Assembly: GCA_030159075.1 (NCBI GenBank) | Contig: BROG01000080.1 | Location: forward strand, 310,001-374,000 | Origin: Atrina japonica | Lineage: Eukaryota; Mollusca; Bivalvia; Pterioida; Pinnidae | DNA length: 64,000 nt | Direction of reading: 5' to 3' | In this document: piece by piece, positions 36,801 through 49,000 of the stretch | Numbering within the stretch: the first letter of the stretch is position 1 | How the letters are laid out: the number at the start of each line of letters is the position of its first letter | Program-made: the position numbers and the translations under genes | Notes under the pieces: model-generated | Databases searched by the model: none | Seen by the model: the letters and a program-made list of their open reading frames with translations, nothing else | Told to the model about the DNA's origin: nothing

Positions 36801-36972
36801 TGGGTTTCTTGCCACTGTCCTGTTTAATGTTAGCATTATCAATGTCATTTTCACTAACAACATTTGGCCCATTAGTAGGCTTCGCCTGATTTAAGACATC
36901 AGCGCAGTGTGACATGTGTAACACGCATATGAATAGAACTATTGCAGCGATTTTTAAAATTCCCCAATTCAT
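30864..36972 (-). CDS. FAM174: FAM174-family type I membrane protein, two coding exons
   Basis: Minus-strand exons 36972-36545 and 31011-30864; the joined frame is 576 nt (191 residues). Exon 1: signal peptide MNWGILKIAAIVLFICVLHM about 1-23, a Ser/Thr/Lys-rich extracytoplasmic stretch with two N-glycosylation sequons in TNSSCNGTSCG, and a transmembrane helix LYVLMGVTSIVIIYFVVRAW around 122-142. Exon 2: the family signature, basic RLRRRSKTKRYGL then DMEMEPLD, an Asp run and MTVFELNKRRKK. FAM174 proteins are small single-pass membrane proteins; FAM174B has been linked to Golgi integrity. Donor GTATGT (36544) and acceptor TTTGCACAG (31012-31013) join AG with A to give Arg143. The longer frame running on to 36388 is intron read-through. 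I cannot tell which vertebrate paralogue (A, B or C) it corresponds to. Confidence 0.92.
31030..31128. mobile_element. FAM174: Family B MITE-like repeat (copy 2), next to the FAM174 acceptor
   Basis: Contains AATGATATGCTCTTTTCTTT, GGGTCAGTCTATTATGGTCT and GTGGGGTTGGAAGGGTTAA. It begins about 17 nt upstream of the exon-2 acceptor, so it supplies part of the presumed branch-point and pyrimidine region on the minus strand. Confidence 0.6.
31887..31977. mobile_element. Family A MITE-like repeat (copy 6)
   Basis: TTAAATCATTCATCCCTAAA to TCAGGGGTTGATGGGTTAA, core GTCATTGATTTTCAGAAGAG. Confidence 0.85.
32060..32365. mobile_element. Large foldback element
   Basis: The left arm TGGCCGAAATTCTGCCCCG ... 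GGGGCAGAAGTCCTCCTATA ... GTAGCAAGATGCTGTGA is the inverse of the right arm GTCACAGCATCTTGCTACAA ... GGGAGGACTTTTGCCCCTGA ... AGAATTTCAG. Arms are about 100-130 bp around a central loop. A single related arm recurs at 35810-35925. Confidence 0.75.
32450..32545. repeat. Short tandem repeat, 20-bp unit, 4-5 copies
   Basis: Unit CCAAAATGTACTGGAAATGA, three near-perfect copies plus flanking variants (ending CTAAAATGAACC). Located in the FAM174 intron. Confidence 0.88.
35810..35925 (+). mobile_element. Half copy of the 32-kb foldback element
   Basis: Matches the right arm: GTCACAGCATCTTGCTACAA, GGAGGACTTCTGTCCCTGA, then TTTTACCACCAAAAAAATCA and AAATTCAGCCAAAGC. Confidence 0.65.
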
Positions 36973-38621
36973 GTTTCTTTTGTTGTTCTGTACAAACCTA
37001 GGAGAATCTTTTAAGTGTTTGGGCTACAGACAGCGCTATAAACATTCATACTCTCTGAACTTACAACAGTTGTACACATCACAAGTTTCTACTTCATGAA
37101 CTACGTTCGTAACCTTTCTTATATTGACCACATTTATTTAAGGGTAAGCTAGGTAAATTCCGAAAAGAGTTACACTTCCGATTTAGGTGTAAGGATAAAT
37201 TTAATCCCCTATTTGTTCATAATATTTTTTTGCCAAAAAATCATTAAGCTTAGTAAATGTCGTGAAAAGATGAAATATGTTAATTATCATGACTTTTGAT
37301 ATTAAAAACTTAAATATAAATAATATTATGATATATTGATATTACAGACATCTATTACATCAAACTGTTAGGGATATATTGAAATAGGAATATTTTTTTC
37401 GGTAACACCGAAAAAGAGTCACGTTATATTTCACGCCTTTAAAATATTTTATAAAGCAAGATTTGTCTACAATACTAGTAGTGGGAAAATGATATCAAAA
37501 GTAATTTGTTATTCTTTATATACATTAACGGTTTTAAAAATGATATATAATTTTGCGACTTTTAAATAGGCGCATCTTACTGGTCTGGCCTATTGACCGA
37601 ACATACAAATAAAAATAAAGATAATCTGTCTCTTCTCCTTACTGTTGCACTTACGCTGTATATATTGGATCATTTGTCAATTCATTAGAATGATCCATAA
37701 AGTCATAACAATAAATCTAGTATGATATCTGAATTTCACTAGCTGAATCTGTTTAAATTGAAGAAGGGACGTCTTGCAGGTTTAAGTGTTATCATAATTT
37801 GACAAATGGCGGGAAATTTATAAACTACAGTATCTAGGCTAGGACCTGAGTGAATTAAGTTTTCTTGTTGACCTCTACATAGAATCTACTCGCGCATGTC
37901 GTTTCTAAATTGTTCTTAATTAGCATAATGCTAAATTTTTATTAGGTATAGACAGAGACACGTTTCTGGTATATATACCTATAGGGCCTAAGTTACAAAA
38001 TTGTTCACTGACCTGCATCCTTTCCTTGCTTTGTACGTGTAAGCATTATATTTATTATAAAAGCTGTTAGCTTTATATATCGCTGTACATGTAGGCTTAG
38101 TCTAGGCTAATGTGACTGTAAATATTAATATATGTGAAGGACTTTTTACAGTAGATCTAAATGCTATTTTACCTATTTTTTGTTCAGCAATTAGAAATAT
38201 CAGCGATATATAAAGCTAACATAGCTAAGCTTTATATATCGCCGGCAATGCAAACTGAAGTACAATGACTTGGGGTTATTAGGTAGTTTTACCTTCGTAC
38301 CTTTAAAAATAGGGGTCTGGAAATTGTACTCAATCCTGATATCTGATTGGTTGAGCAGCCCAAAATAGGAATACTTTGTGACTGAAAAATATTTGTAATC
38401 AAGAGGCCAAGGGCAGGGAATGTGGTGTCAGATCGACTAAAGCCGGAACAACAAGAGGATTAATTGACCATAGGACCAAGGAATAGAACAGCAACACTGA
38501 ACAGTAGATGCAGTTTAGGCCTAAATCACAGTGCCATTTAATGTCCATATAGTTATCCAATACCCATAGTTGCCATTTGGTCTGCATTCCTTTAAAACAT
38601 TGCAAATTTGACTCCTTATAC

Positions 38622-38792
38622 AGTAGAACCTGTCTTGAAAGACCGCTCTCTAGTCTCATGATAAAATCCTTGTCCTTTGTAACCATAGTCTAAAACCACT
38701 TGGCTATTAATAATTCCTTTTATAAAACCTCTTTTGAGAGACCAAATTTCAATGGAAGATGGGACGGTATCTCTAGACAGGTTCAACTGTTT
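38622..38792. mobile_element. Family C MITE, near full length
   Basis: TA-CAGTAGAACCTGTCTTGAAAG at the left and AGACAGGTTCAACTG at the right are terminal inverted repeats; the middle has AAAACCTCTTTTGAGAGACC. The CAGT ends and flanking T/A suit a Tc1/mariner-like non-autonomous element. Confidence 0.75.
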
Positions 38793-38819
38793 ATATCAGT
38801 GCATGCTTAAAATATTAAC

Positions 38820-38897
38820 GTGCAGTCAGACCGGGAATCAAATCCAGGATCTTCCTGACACTAGCAGGATGCTCTTACCAACTAAGCTACATGTACA
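38820..38897 (-). mobile_element. tRNA-like SINE head (Thr-AGT-like), not family S
   Basis: Minus strand: TAGCTTAGTTGGTAAGAGC (A box), a perfect 5-bp anticodon stem TCCTG / CAGGA around the loop CTAGTGT, then GGATTTGATTCCCGG (B box). The seven bases before the D arm do not pair with those after the T arm, so there is no acceptor stem and this is not a working tRNA gene. Confidence 0.65.
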
Positions 38898-39203
38898 TGA
38901 AGCTGAGCTGATATATTGATACCCTTGATATCTGCACAGCCACTGTAACGATTAAGGAAAATGTCCTGAATTTCTTAAGAGGATAAACAAAAGAGTTGGA
39001 AATTATTTTTTCAATTTATGCAGAAATATCTTGAAATTTTAAGATATATATGCAACTTGAAATTTATTATATTTTTATAAATGTGTCAGTATTAGTAATA
39101 TACTTCCTTACTGTTTCTCATCATTAAATTGATTCTTTTTTGTAACTACATGTTGACACTTGTGAATGCATTTACAATATGTAAACTTAACATGCCATAT
39201 TAT

Positions 39204-39490
39204 TAGGGCTGTCATTGGTAGACTTGATATCGATGTATTGATATACAAATTGAATTGATATGATAATTGATACATTTTTTTTGTATTGATACATTTCATA
39301 ATGCATTTCACAGTACATGTATGTACTTTCTTTTACAATTTCCAAAATTTTCCATTTGTTTTACTTCATGTTTTTGAACTTTGTAATGTTATATTTTTTC
39401 TAGCTGTTCAATTTGTTCATATAAACAATGTTTTCCTTGCAATGATTTTTTTAATCATCAGATCTGTAGTAAAGTACACAATGAAACACC
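39204..39490 (+). repeat. Interspersed repeat, copy 2 (partner at 1.82 kb)
   Basis: Same order of landmarks as 1820-2062, from GGGCTGTCATTG to ACACAATGAAACACC, with an extra stretch containing TGATACATTTTTTTTGTATTG, which is itself a short inverted repeat. Confidence 0.7.
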
Positions 39491-39629
39491 TAAATATTAT
39501 AATGAATCTATATATTCTGAATGCATTTCGTAGAAGTATCGTATTATTCCATTTATCAATATATTTTACCTATCTATACAGAATTTCTCATCAATGACAG
39601 CCGTACATATTGTATAGGTCGACCAACCT

Positions 39630-39835
39630 GAAGTGGCACATCCCGGCTCTGTCAGAAACCAAAACAATACTGTCTATTTCCAAATATAGAGGTGGACAGG
39701 TAAAATGTTTTACCTTGTTCTGATTCCATGCATTGCTGTAGCTGTAGTATTTTCTGCCAAAAACTAGCCTGTTATGATTTGATTTAGACTTGCTGTGTTT
39801 GTTAACATGTTACAATTTATCTAGGTAGAACTATA
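39630..39835 (+). repeat. Interspersed repeat (GTGGCACATCCCGGCTCTGTC)
   Basis: Partner of 26372-26575: GAAGTGGCACATCCCGGCTC, CTGTCAGAAACCAAAACA, TTTCTGCCAAAAACTAGCCT, GTTATGATTTGATTTAGAC. Confidence 0.6.
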
Positions 39836-40033
39836 ATTGTATTTTGTATAGACACTCATAAAATATCTAGCTTGATCTAATTTAAACAGCAAATTGAGAA
39901 TTATGGTATGCATCTACATAACACTATGTATTTTGTGGCAAAAACATTGAAATCTTAAAACGTTGATCTTCAGATTTCATTTTTACAGATGAAATAGTTG
40001 CTGTCCGTGAGAAATAATTGGAATGCATTTGCT

Positions 40034-43000
40034 ATGGAGAAAGATGTTGATAAGTCTCCGGAACAAAAACCTTCCTCGGAAAACCCCAAAGTAGATGAGA
40101 ACAGCTTTTACAGAGTTTTTCAAGAATGGGGATTTGGTCAGACAGACCAGGTACTGTCTAATGAACTGAAAAAAAATCTGAGACTCATATATCTTCCCTC
40201 AGATCATCAGATCTTATCATAATGTAACTAACATGTTGTGAAATAATGCAGTGCTCAGTGTGTAAAGTTGTAAACAGGTATCAGCATTCTTGAATGATTG
40301 GTGTAAACAAAGAATATTGAATTCATATTAAAAAACCAGTACAAAATTTGAGTTGCATGGTTACAGTGGAATCTGTCTTGGGAGACCTCCACATCTGCCA
40401 ATGAATTGTGGTATCCCAAGACAGATGATCTTTCAAAAGCGGCGTTATGTATTTAGGATTATTTAACAACTTTTTCTGTCAATTTTGGGAAAATGCCATT
40501 GGTGAGACAATTGGGAATTTTGATGTGAATTTGTGTCAAACTGGGAAAAACTGTTTTGCACACACTGTAATCTAAAAGTAATGGAATCTTTTGCTTAAAT
40601 GAATTTCCCCTTAAAATTAATTTACTTTTCATTATGATCATGCACTCTGAACCAAATTGGGAATATTTTTTAATCAAATTTGGAAAAAACCACAGGTATT
40701 TTGCATTGGGAATGGGCCGAAATTCAGGCCCTGTGGAGACTACTAGGAAAAGGCCTGATAGGTGGTTTTAAGAATGTGGTCTTAAAGGACAGGTGGTCTT
40801 TCATGATAGTGGTCTTTCAAGACGGGTTCCAATGTATAATACATTGTGTACATGTTTGTATAAATACAGTTGAACTTCCTTATGTTGAACCCTGTTACAT
40901 TGAAATCTTGCTTTATTTGAAGTGATTTTGATTCCCCGATTCATTTTTTTAATTACCACTATTACCTGATAATTTTGAAACCCCAATTTATTTGAAAGAA
41001 AACTTCAACCCCTTTAATTTCAATATATATGGGGGTTCCTCTGTACATAAAAAAATAATGGTAATTTCTTAAAAAATCTTCATTTCAAATTCTACCAATA
41101 TCTTCCTAACAACAGTTTAATATTGAATGGAAAATGTCACTTGATATGACTGTTTCATATGTCTAGAAGGTTTTTTTTTTTTTTAGAGAAAAATATATTA
41201 GTTTTAATGTTATAGGACTAGAGACATGCAAAAAAATTCGCAATTTTGAGCCAAAATGTTGCAAATTTTCCAACTGCAGCACCATGGTCAATTATCCCCA
41301 AAAAGGTAAGAGAAAGCCCTGATATATACATGTATATGTCAAATTCATTGTAAAGTGTGATTCAATAAGAAAATGAAATTGACTTGACAAGCTACTCTTA
41401 TTACACTCTCAGGAAAAGAAATGGCTGAAAACTGCTTATCAAACATGGAGCAAGAATTTTGGTGGCTGTCATTTAGCACCACAAGGAATGGATATCGAAA
41501 GTATGAAATGTCTATTGTCATACTTTAGATGTCGTGATGACCTGCTTACCTATAGAGTGGTTACTATTGACGATGTGTGTAAAGAAATATCATCATTTCA
41601 TACCGACATCAAGATGGCTACCAAGGATATAGCAAGAGGTCAACTGACAAATAAATGTGTGGGACTACAGGAGATGCGGTATGTTGTTATACATGCATTT
41701 ATATAATTTTTATGTGCGTGTGTCTCACATTTTCCACACTATTTTCGGTCTTTTGAAGTGGGAAATTTAGCAACATTTTATTGACATTGAGAAATCTTAA
41801 AATACACAAAACTGTTTGAAAATACAAGAATCTCTTCAAATTCATTGTCATTTGACTTCATTTGGGGAATTTCAACTGCATATTGGGAAAAAAATGCACT
41901 TTTTGCATTGGAAATGGGGTCTTATTCCAGCTCCCTATGATATGGTGGAAAATCCTTGTATGTTCTTCTGTTTCTCAGTCTATCCAGGTAAAGTTTTAAA
42001 GATTTGTAATTTCAAAGGTGGGAGACATGTATTGATTTATCAATGCTCTCAGAATGCAAGTATGAATCTGTATGTACATTAACATGTTCAGACCTTTTAA
42101 TAGAAGCCAACAAATTGTGAAAAGCGTTGCAAGGTGTTGGCTACTTACTTTTCTATTCAGAAAACAATTTTGTTGACTTCTGTCTGCAGCTTAAGTGACC
42201 AGATACTTATTTTTGTCTGCAATACATAACTTGTCTCTAACATCATGGTTTTCCCAGGGATGTTATTTTAGTGTGTCCCAGGGACCCACAGGAACAAAAA
42301 TCTTGAGTCCTTTGTCAAATTATTGAGTCCCCAAGTCAATGAAATTCAAGAAAATATATGTATGAAAGCAAATTTAAGGCACACATTTTCAGTCTAAGGT
42401 TGAAAAAAAAATACTGAGTTTTTATGTGTCCTTACGGACTCGCTAATTAATATTCATATATTGCATCCTGAAAAAATTTTATGCATCAGAGACACAGAAA
42501 TCATGTGTAAGGGAAAACCCTGCAACATCAAAAACTCTTAAAAGGGATGCATGATATAGTTACACCTATGAAAAATGTACATGTTGACGTTTTTTCAGAG
42601 TGCTTTTGATTGGCTGGCTGTCATCAACCACAGACACATCAGGGCACAGATTACAGTCATTGTTTCTGGAAGACAAAACAGGTATAATTACCTGTCAGGT
42701 AAGTTAATGTTTGTTGACTTTTCTATATTGAATATACTTTATAAAGACCAGTAGGGGTGGGACGATTCTGGATTTTTTTGGTTCGTTTTTTTCTGCTTCG
42801 GTTCTCGGTATTTTCGGTTCGTTTCATCTAACAACTGACTCTTGGACTCCAAGTGATTCTACAGAAGTATAAACACAATGTAGAATGCATGTCAGTCAAA
42901 TGGCACATATTTCTAACCCAAATATGAGACCCTGTGGTGCAACAGAGCAGTATGTGGGGTCAAGTTCATATCTCAACCTTACACTATATTGTGAAATTAT

Positions 43001-46000
43001 ATATCTTTAAGATAAATTTGTGCATAGCACAGTAGCCTTTCTAACAAGCTACTGATCAATGATATAGCAATACATTGTAATTTGTTTATATGGAACACTT
43101 GCATTCAAAATATTCTCTCCATTTACATTGTAAGAGAAATATGCTGTATATTGCCATGTCTGATTCACTTACAAATTTTACTCTTGATATCTTGTTTAAT
43201 CCTTACATCTTTGGAATTACATTTCGGAAAAAAATATTTACAAGAGGGTTTAGAATACCACAGGTTGAGGTTCACGGATCAACTGTCCAAAACCTGGCCT
43301 TTCTGTACTAGAGTAACTCCATAGATGTGTAGACACTAGACAATGCTGCATGTCATGTTTATTATTTGAATGATTTGCCTACTCACTTTTGATTATGCAT
43401 TTTTGTCATCTGGTTCTGGTTTCAGTTAGAAATAATCCCACACGAAAGTAACGCAAATTGATCAAGCCCTCTCTGTTCCCATCCCCCCTTCTATCAAGGA
43501 ATGAAGTGATCGTAGTGAGCAGAATATGATGACTGTTTAACAACGCGAAAGAATAGCTTCATATTTGCTGCCATTTGCAATTTATATTGACAGCACTAAA
43601 CACCTAACAGACACAATATTATGAAATAGCTGCAAGTTATTTAGAGGCTGGATATATTATCACATCTACGTTTAAATTATATCTGTATTTATCATTTACA
43701 GAAAATTTTATATTCTGATAAAGAATATTATGGTTTTTTTTTATAAGAAGAATTGGCATCTACTTCAAGTAAAAGTCATGTCATTTGGGTCATTAGAAGG
43801 ACCTTATTGAATAATAATTTTTGAACCGAACCGAAATCCGGCATGTAGAACGGAACCGATTTGGTTTGGTTCTTCGGTTTTTAACTGAACCGTCGCACCC
43901 CTGAAGACCACCTGTCTACTGTTAGTTTTACCTGTTCCCTTGAGTAACTTTTATAGACAAATCTGACTGTATTTCCAATTAGTCTACCTTTTTAATGAAT
44001 CAATATTTTGGTCACCGATCGTGCTTCAATGACCTGATTGTGATTTGTGTTTGTGGAGGAGGTGTGTGATTTGCATGATTTATTTTCAGTATTTGTAACT
44101 TCTTTACAAATGTATCACTTGGTCGATTTTCTTCAAGTTTGGTATATAGCATTTCCAGGGTAATAGAAAAGGGGCTAAAAAGGGCTAAAAACATGGTACA
44201 TCGTTGATCAGCATATTCTCAATGTAATCATTTCACTGAGGTGACTGTTGAGGTTTATAAGGCCTCATCTTTAAAAGTCACTGGGGCATGTTAACTATTG
44301 AGTTTTAGCTTATGAGACTTTCATTTCTGGGGTATTCCTCAAATAAATCAATTTCTGTGCAGACTTAAGTATAAAATGAAATGTTTTGATATTCTCAAAG
44401 ACGCTTAGAAAATCACTATATCATGATATAGCCATATTGCATTGCATTGTTAGATGTTTATAATTTAGAATAAGTTGCCGACAGAGATCTATTACTCTGA
44501 ATCTGTACTATTTAAGGACCATTAGACATGATCAATATGCTTCTGAAGGTGTACTTGACTATATTAAGTAATGTGACCCGGTAAGGTCAAATGATGTAGA
44601 CCTCCTCCTGGATGCATACGTCATCTATTTGTCCAAGAAAGTGCTTAAAATATCCCATAGTAGTCAGAACATGATGAAAAGCACTTCGATCACCTCCTTC
44701 AGCAATATGCAACTTCTTTCCCATATCAGAACCAACGGTCTGTAGCAAGGTCGACAAATATCTGTCAAATTCAACAAAAATGACTACTCCCTCATAACAC
44801 GCTGCTTACAAGACCAAAAATTCAAGCTTGCTTGTCATGAATGCGAGTTATCTCTCATTAATCACAAGAGCTGTAACGGGCATATGTCATGTTTCATAGT
44901 ATGATTAGCTATTGCATATTTCGAGAGTAATAGACGTCTGGGTGAAATTTCATTGTGCTTTAATTTTGTTTAATTGAAAGTTTAATTTTCGTAATTTTGT
45001 GTATTCCAGATTTGTAGCAGAATCAGCAATAAGGTTTTGATGTTTTTGAACAGCTGGGTTCTGCTAACAGCTTGGAATCTAGTTCAAAGTTCAAACAAAA
45101 GTAGGTCTATTGGAAATTGATGTAGCCTACGTTTTTTTCAAGAGATTTAGCTGAAAGGAATATGAATTTCTATGTTGAAGAGTTATTTCCCTTTCAAATG
45201 AAACGTTTTTGTATTTGCATTCACATTAAGACTCATTAATATAAAACCAAATAGCTGATCTAAAGGAAAAAAAAGAGTATAAAAAACAAAAATTAACAAC
45301 AAAATGATAAAACGAAAATAAATGTAATAGAAAAACCAACAAAACAAAAACATGCAACAAACAAAAATGTAAATCGACTCATTAACCCCTGAAAAACAAT
45401 GGACTCTGCAGTAAATCAATGACTTGGCCCAGTCCAAATGAGTCTCTAGGGGTGAATAAGTTAAAGCACAGTCATACAAATGTACATGTAACCATACATG
45501 TATACCCTATTCCTGGAAATTTTCGCTGCACTTTCGTTTTTCGCCATTTTCGCCCTTTTGATGAAACGGCAAATTTTAAATGAAGGCAAAATTTTCAAGG
45601 TAAATTATTGTAGTACAGCCATGCATGCCACCCATGACACTATGATGATTAAGAGTGAATTTAAGACGTGAAAGGGCGAAAATAACCCGGGGCAAAAATT
45701 TCCAGGTAAACAGAAGTGTAAAATGTACATGTACTTTGCCACTGAGAGAGCTGTCTTCTCTACTTCTCTGCATAGTACAGAAGAACTCAGGTTAGAAAAA
45801 GCATGTAGACCTTTACCAAAATTGTGAAATTCATGACTCTGGAAACAGGAGTTTATTCCGTGGATTGGGATCAGACTTGGTAACAACTAAAGTCCTTTTT
45901 TGTGTGTTTTTTTTTAAAAGAATAACATTTTTTAAAGGTTTTTAAATATGAAAAAATAATTATATGAAGATTGTTGTAAAAATTTTCAAGGTTATGGGGT

Positions 46001-49000
46001 CATAGATGGAGGTGACAGGCACCTAGGTAACTTTTTTAAAACCAGTCGGCTAATTCAGACAAACTCAAATTTTCAATGTCAGGAATCATGCAAAATTAAT
46101 GTGAACTGATTTGATTAATCAGATTGTTTTCAGTTTTTGTTAATCGAAAATCCATATTCTGCAATAACTTGGTTCACTCAGCTGACCATTAATGCCCCAA
46201 AGACATCTTGTATTTGATTATATTGATTACATAACAAATATTTCAGGAAATATCATAGAAATAAGTGGCATTACATCCCTTGACAAATCTGCGAATACTG
46301 CGATTGAGAAAGATAAAGTCGAAGTTTTGTCCGTAGAAGATGCTGGCTTTCTTCTTCAACATAAGTATGTATATTTATGTTTATCATGTTTATACTTTAG
46401 ATTTTGAGTGTTGTATACTCGGAAAATTTCACTCCTGTTTCACTTTTTGCTTTTAGATGATGAGAGGGCAAATTTACAATGAAAGCAAACTTTTCACGCT
46501 AATAACTGAAACACGGCTGTCCATGAGAGTGTAGTGACTTAAGATGAATTTAAGACAAAGTGAATATGTTTACTGTCATAAAAGAGCGAAACTAACCAGG
46601 GAAATAGAAAATAATTTACATTTTTCCCAATTGTAGTAATATTAGGGTCGAATGATCCGTTAAACAAAACATTTATCTTCATCCGCCTTATCATGTTTAT
46701 CATTTTTCATACTTCTGTCAATATTCTTTTCTTTCTATTGTCTTGTTTGTTTACAGGGAGGTGATAAAGCCTGGATGTATCAATATACTGGGAGAAGTGA
46801 TGGCTGTGAGTGAAGTGATCAGGTTAGTTTAGAATTAGGATACAGCAGTGATGGCTGTGAGTGAAGTGATCAGGTTAGTTTAGAATTAGGATACAGTAGT
46901 GTTGGCTGTTAGTGAATCGATCATGTTTGTTTAGTATTAGGGTACAGTAATGATGGCTATGAGTGAACTGATCAGGTTAGTTTAGTCCAAGGATACAGTA
47001 GTGTTGGCTGTTAGTGAATCCAATCATGTTTGTTTAGTATTAGGGTACAGTAATGATGGTTGTAACTGAACTGATCAGGTTAGTTTAGTCCCAGGATACA
47101 GCAGTGATGGCTGATCAGGTTAGTTTAGTCCCAGGATACAGCAGTGATGGCTGTTAATGAATTGATCAGGTTAGTTTAGTCCTAGGATACAGTAGTGATG
47201 GTTGTAACTGAACTGATCAGGTTAGTTCAGTCCCAGGATACAGCAGTGATGGCTGTTAATGAACTGATCAGGTTAGTTTAGTCCCAGGATACAGCAGTGA
47301 TGGCTGATCAGGTTAGTTTAGTCCCAGGATACTGTAGTGATGGCTGATCAGGTTAGTTTAGTCCTAGGATACAGCAGTGATGGCTGTAAGTGTACCGAAT
47401 TTGTTAGTTTAGTATTAGGATGCAGTAGTGATGGCTGTGTGCGAACCTACCAGGTTAGTTTAGTCCTGGGATACAGGAGCCAAGAACAAGTTAGTATGAA
47501 AATCACACAGTATTTTAGGGCTATCTTGTTTTGTTGCAAAAAGTAGTGAAACGATATATATCTAATATTTTTTAATTTGAACCATCAATGCTAGACATTA
47601 TTATATTATTAATATATGTAAAGGTACATTGAAGTAGGTCTACAAAGCGCTGTGACCTCGTATAAATTAGACAGTGGAATGTGAATCCTGATCAAGATTT
47701 TAATGCCACCAACTAATTTTGATATCACATAGATGACACTGATATATCTCTTTGCATATACAGTCAAACTTGTATTAAAGGTCACCTCTGTTTAAAGGGC
47801 ACCTGCCTTTAAAGGCCATCTTTAAAGGCTACTTTTGTCTGTTTCCTTCATTGGCATTTATAGATAAGTTTGACTGTACGAAAGCATGATTGCATATTCA
47901 CCTGTGACGTTATAAAATTCCTGTTTTTCAGAGTGAAATCGGACCTTGTGTTTTGTATACATCTTGGTAGAGATGTTCATATCCTGGTAAAGGTCAGTGT
48001 TATAGTCATGTGCATGAATGCAAATGCAACTGGTAAATTCCCAAAAAAACGAAATCGGGGGATTTTATCATCTTAGTTTGTAAAGGATCTGTTAATTTTG
48101 ATAATTTCATTCTGGTTTAAATTTTGTTTATTTTGTTGGTTTGTTTAAAAGTTATGTGATTTGGACAATAGTTTCCTTTACAAACATGATTTTTATTTCA
48201 ATGAAATTTAATGTCAACAAATTAGTTTCATTTTTAAAACAATGAAATTTTTACCCACCAATTTTTTTTATTCTACAGTATTATTTTTTCCCCAGAAGTT
48301 TTATTTAAGGATTTACTTTAACAATTTTGCAATGTATTGAGAAATAATATGGTTTGAGGTGGTCCTGCCAAGCAGATTATAAAAAAGTGTGCTCCTCAAA
48401 CCATATTATTTCACTGTCTTACCTCTCTGTTATTTGGGAACCCTTGACTGTCAGATCAAGTATACAAACTCATGTGTATTCATAACATGGCGGCTTTTCT
48501 TGACATCCTGGAGGTACATATGATTCAGAACCGAGACCGGAGAAACCGGAGATTGAAATGTATAATGTTACATTTTCCTCCTTTGATGTTTTTTTGTTGT
48601 TGTTTTTTGTTTTTTTTTATCAGTACAATGTTCTATATTAATTGAAACAAATTTGTTCCAATGTGTTATATTATATGTAGTATATTTCACCAAATACACA
48701 CTGAAATGGACTTCTTTGGTCCAACACAAATAAATAATTTCAAATTCACTGGCTGAACTTCCTTGAACTATTGATGAACACTAATTTCCATGAAACAAAT
48801 AATTTGAACTGAACATGCATTGCCTGTGACTTGTTGCACAAAATAACAAATGAAATTTCACACTTTTATGTTTCACTAGTGTGACATGAATACACTAATC
48901 ACATGACCACTCAAAGCGTTATGTTTTGTAATCATCCTATTTTGATGGTCTCCTAACGGGTCGACCTGACCGTGTTCGGGTCACATTACTTGGCTGATCC

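Larger units (their letters stand above)
36973..39988. other. Intergenic region between divergent FAM174 and CTC1
   Basis: Holds both promoters: FAM174 reads left from 36972 and CTC1 right from 40034. No TATA box can be assigned with confidence. CTC1 probably has a 5' non-coding exon here, because a TTTTTACAG acceptor precedes its first coding exon. A CTTTATATATCGC motif recurs in inverted orientation (about 38071-38085 and 38209-38241). Repeats inside are listed separately. Confidence 0.45.

Noticed and set aside
38820..38897. Functional tRNA-Thr gene on the minus strand
   Set aside because: The anticodon arm is good, but the acceptor stem is absent and the T stem is mismatched.
42600..43324. 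Open frames near 43082-43324 as CTC1 exon 4
   Set aside because: They lie inside the hAT-like element and do not fit the phase; 45010-45100 has the right phase on both sides and matching motif spacing.
46182..46246. Start of CTC1 exon 5 at 46182 or inclusion of the upstream frame (MPQRHLVFDYIDYITNIS)
   Set aside because: The acceptor at 46245-46246 (ATATTTCAG) fits the phase left by exon 4; a start at 46182 would read into a stop.
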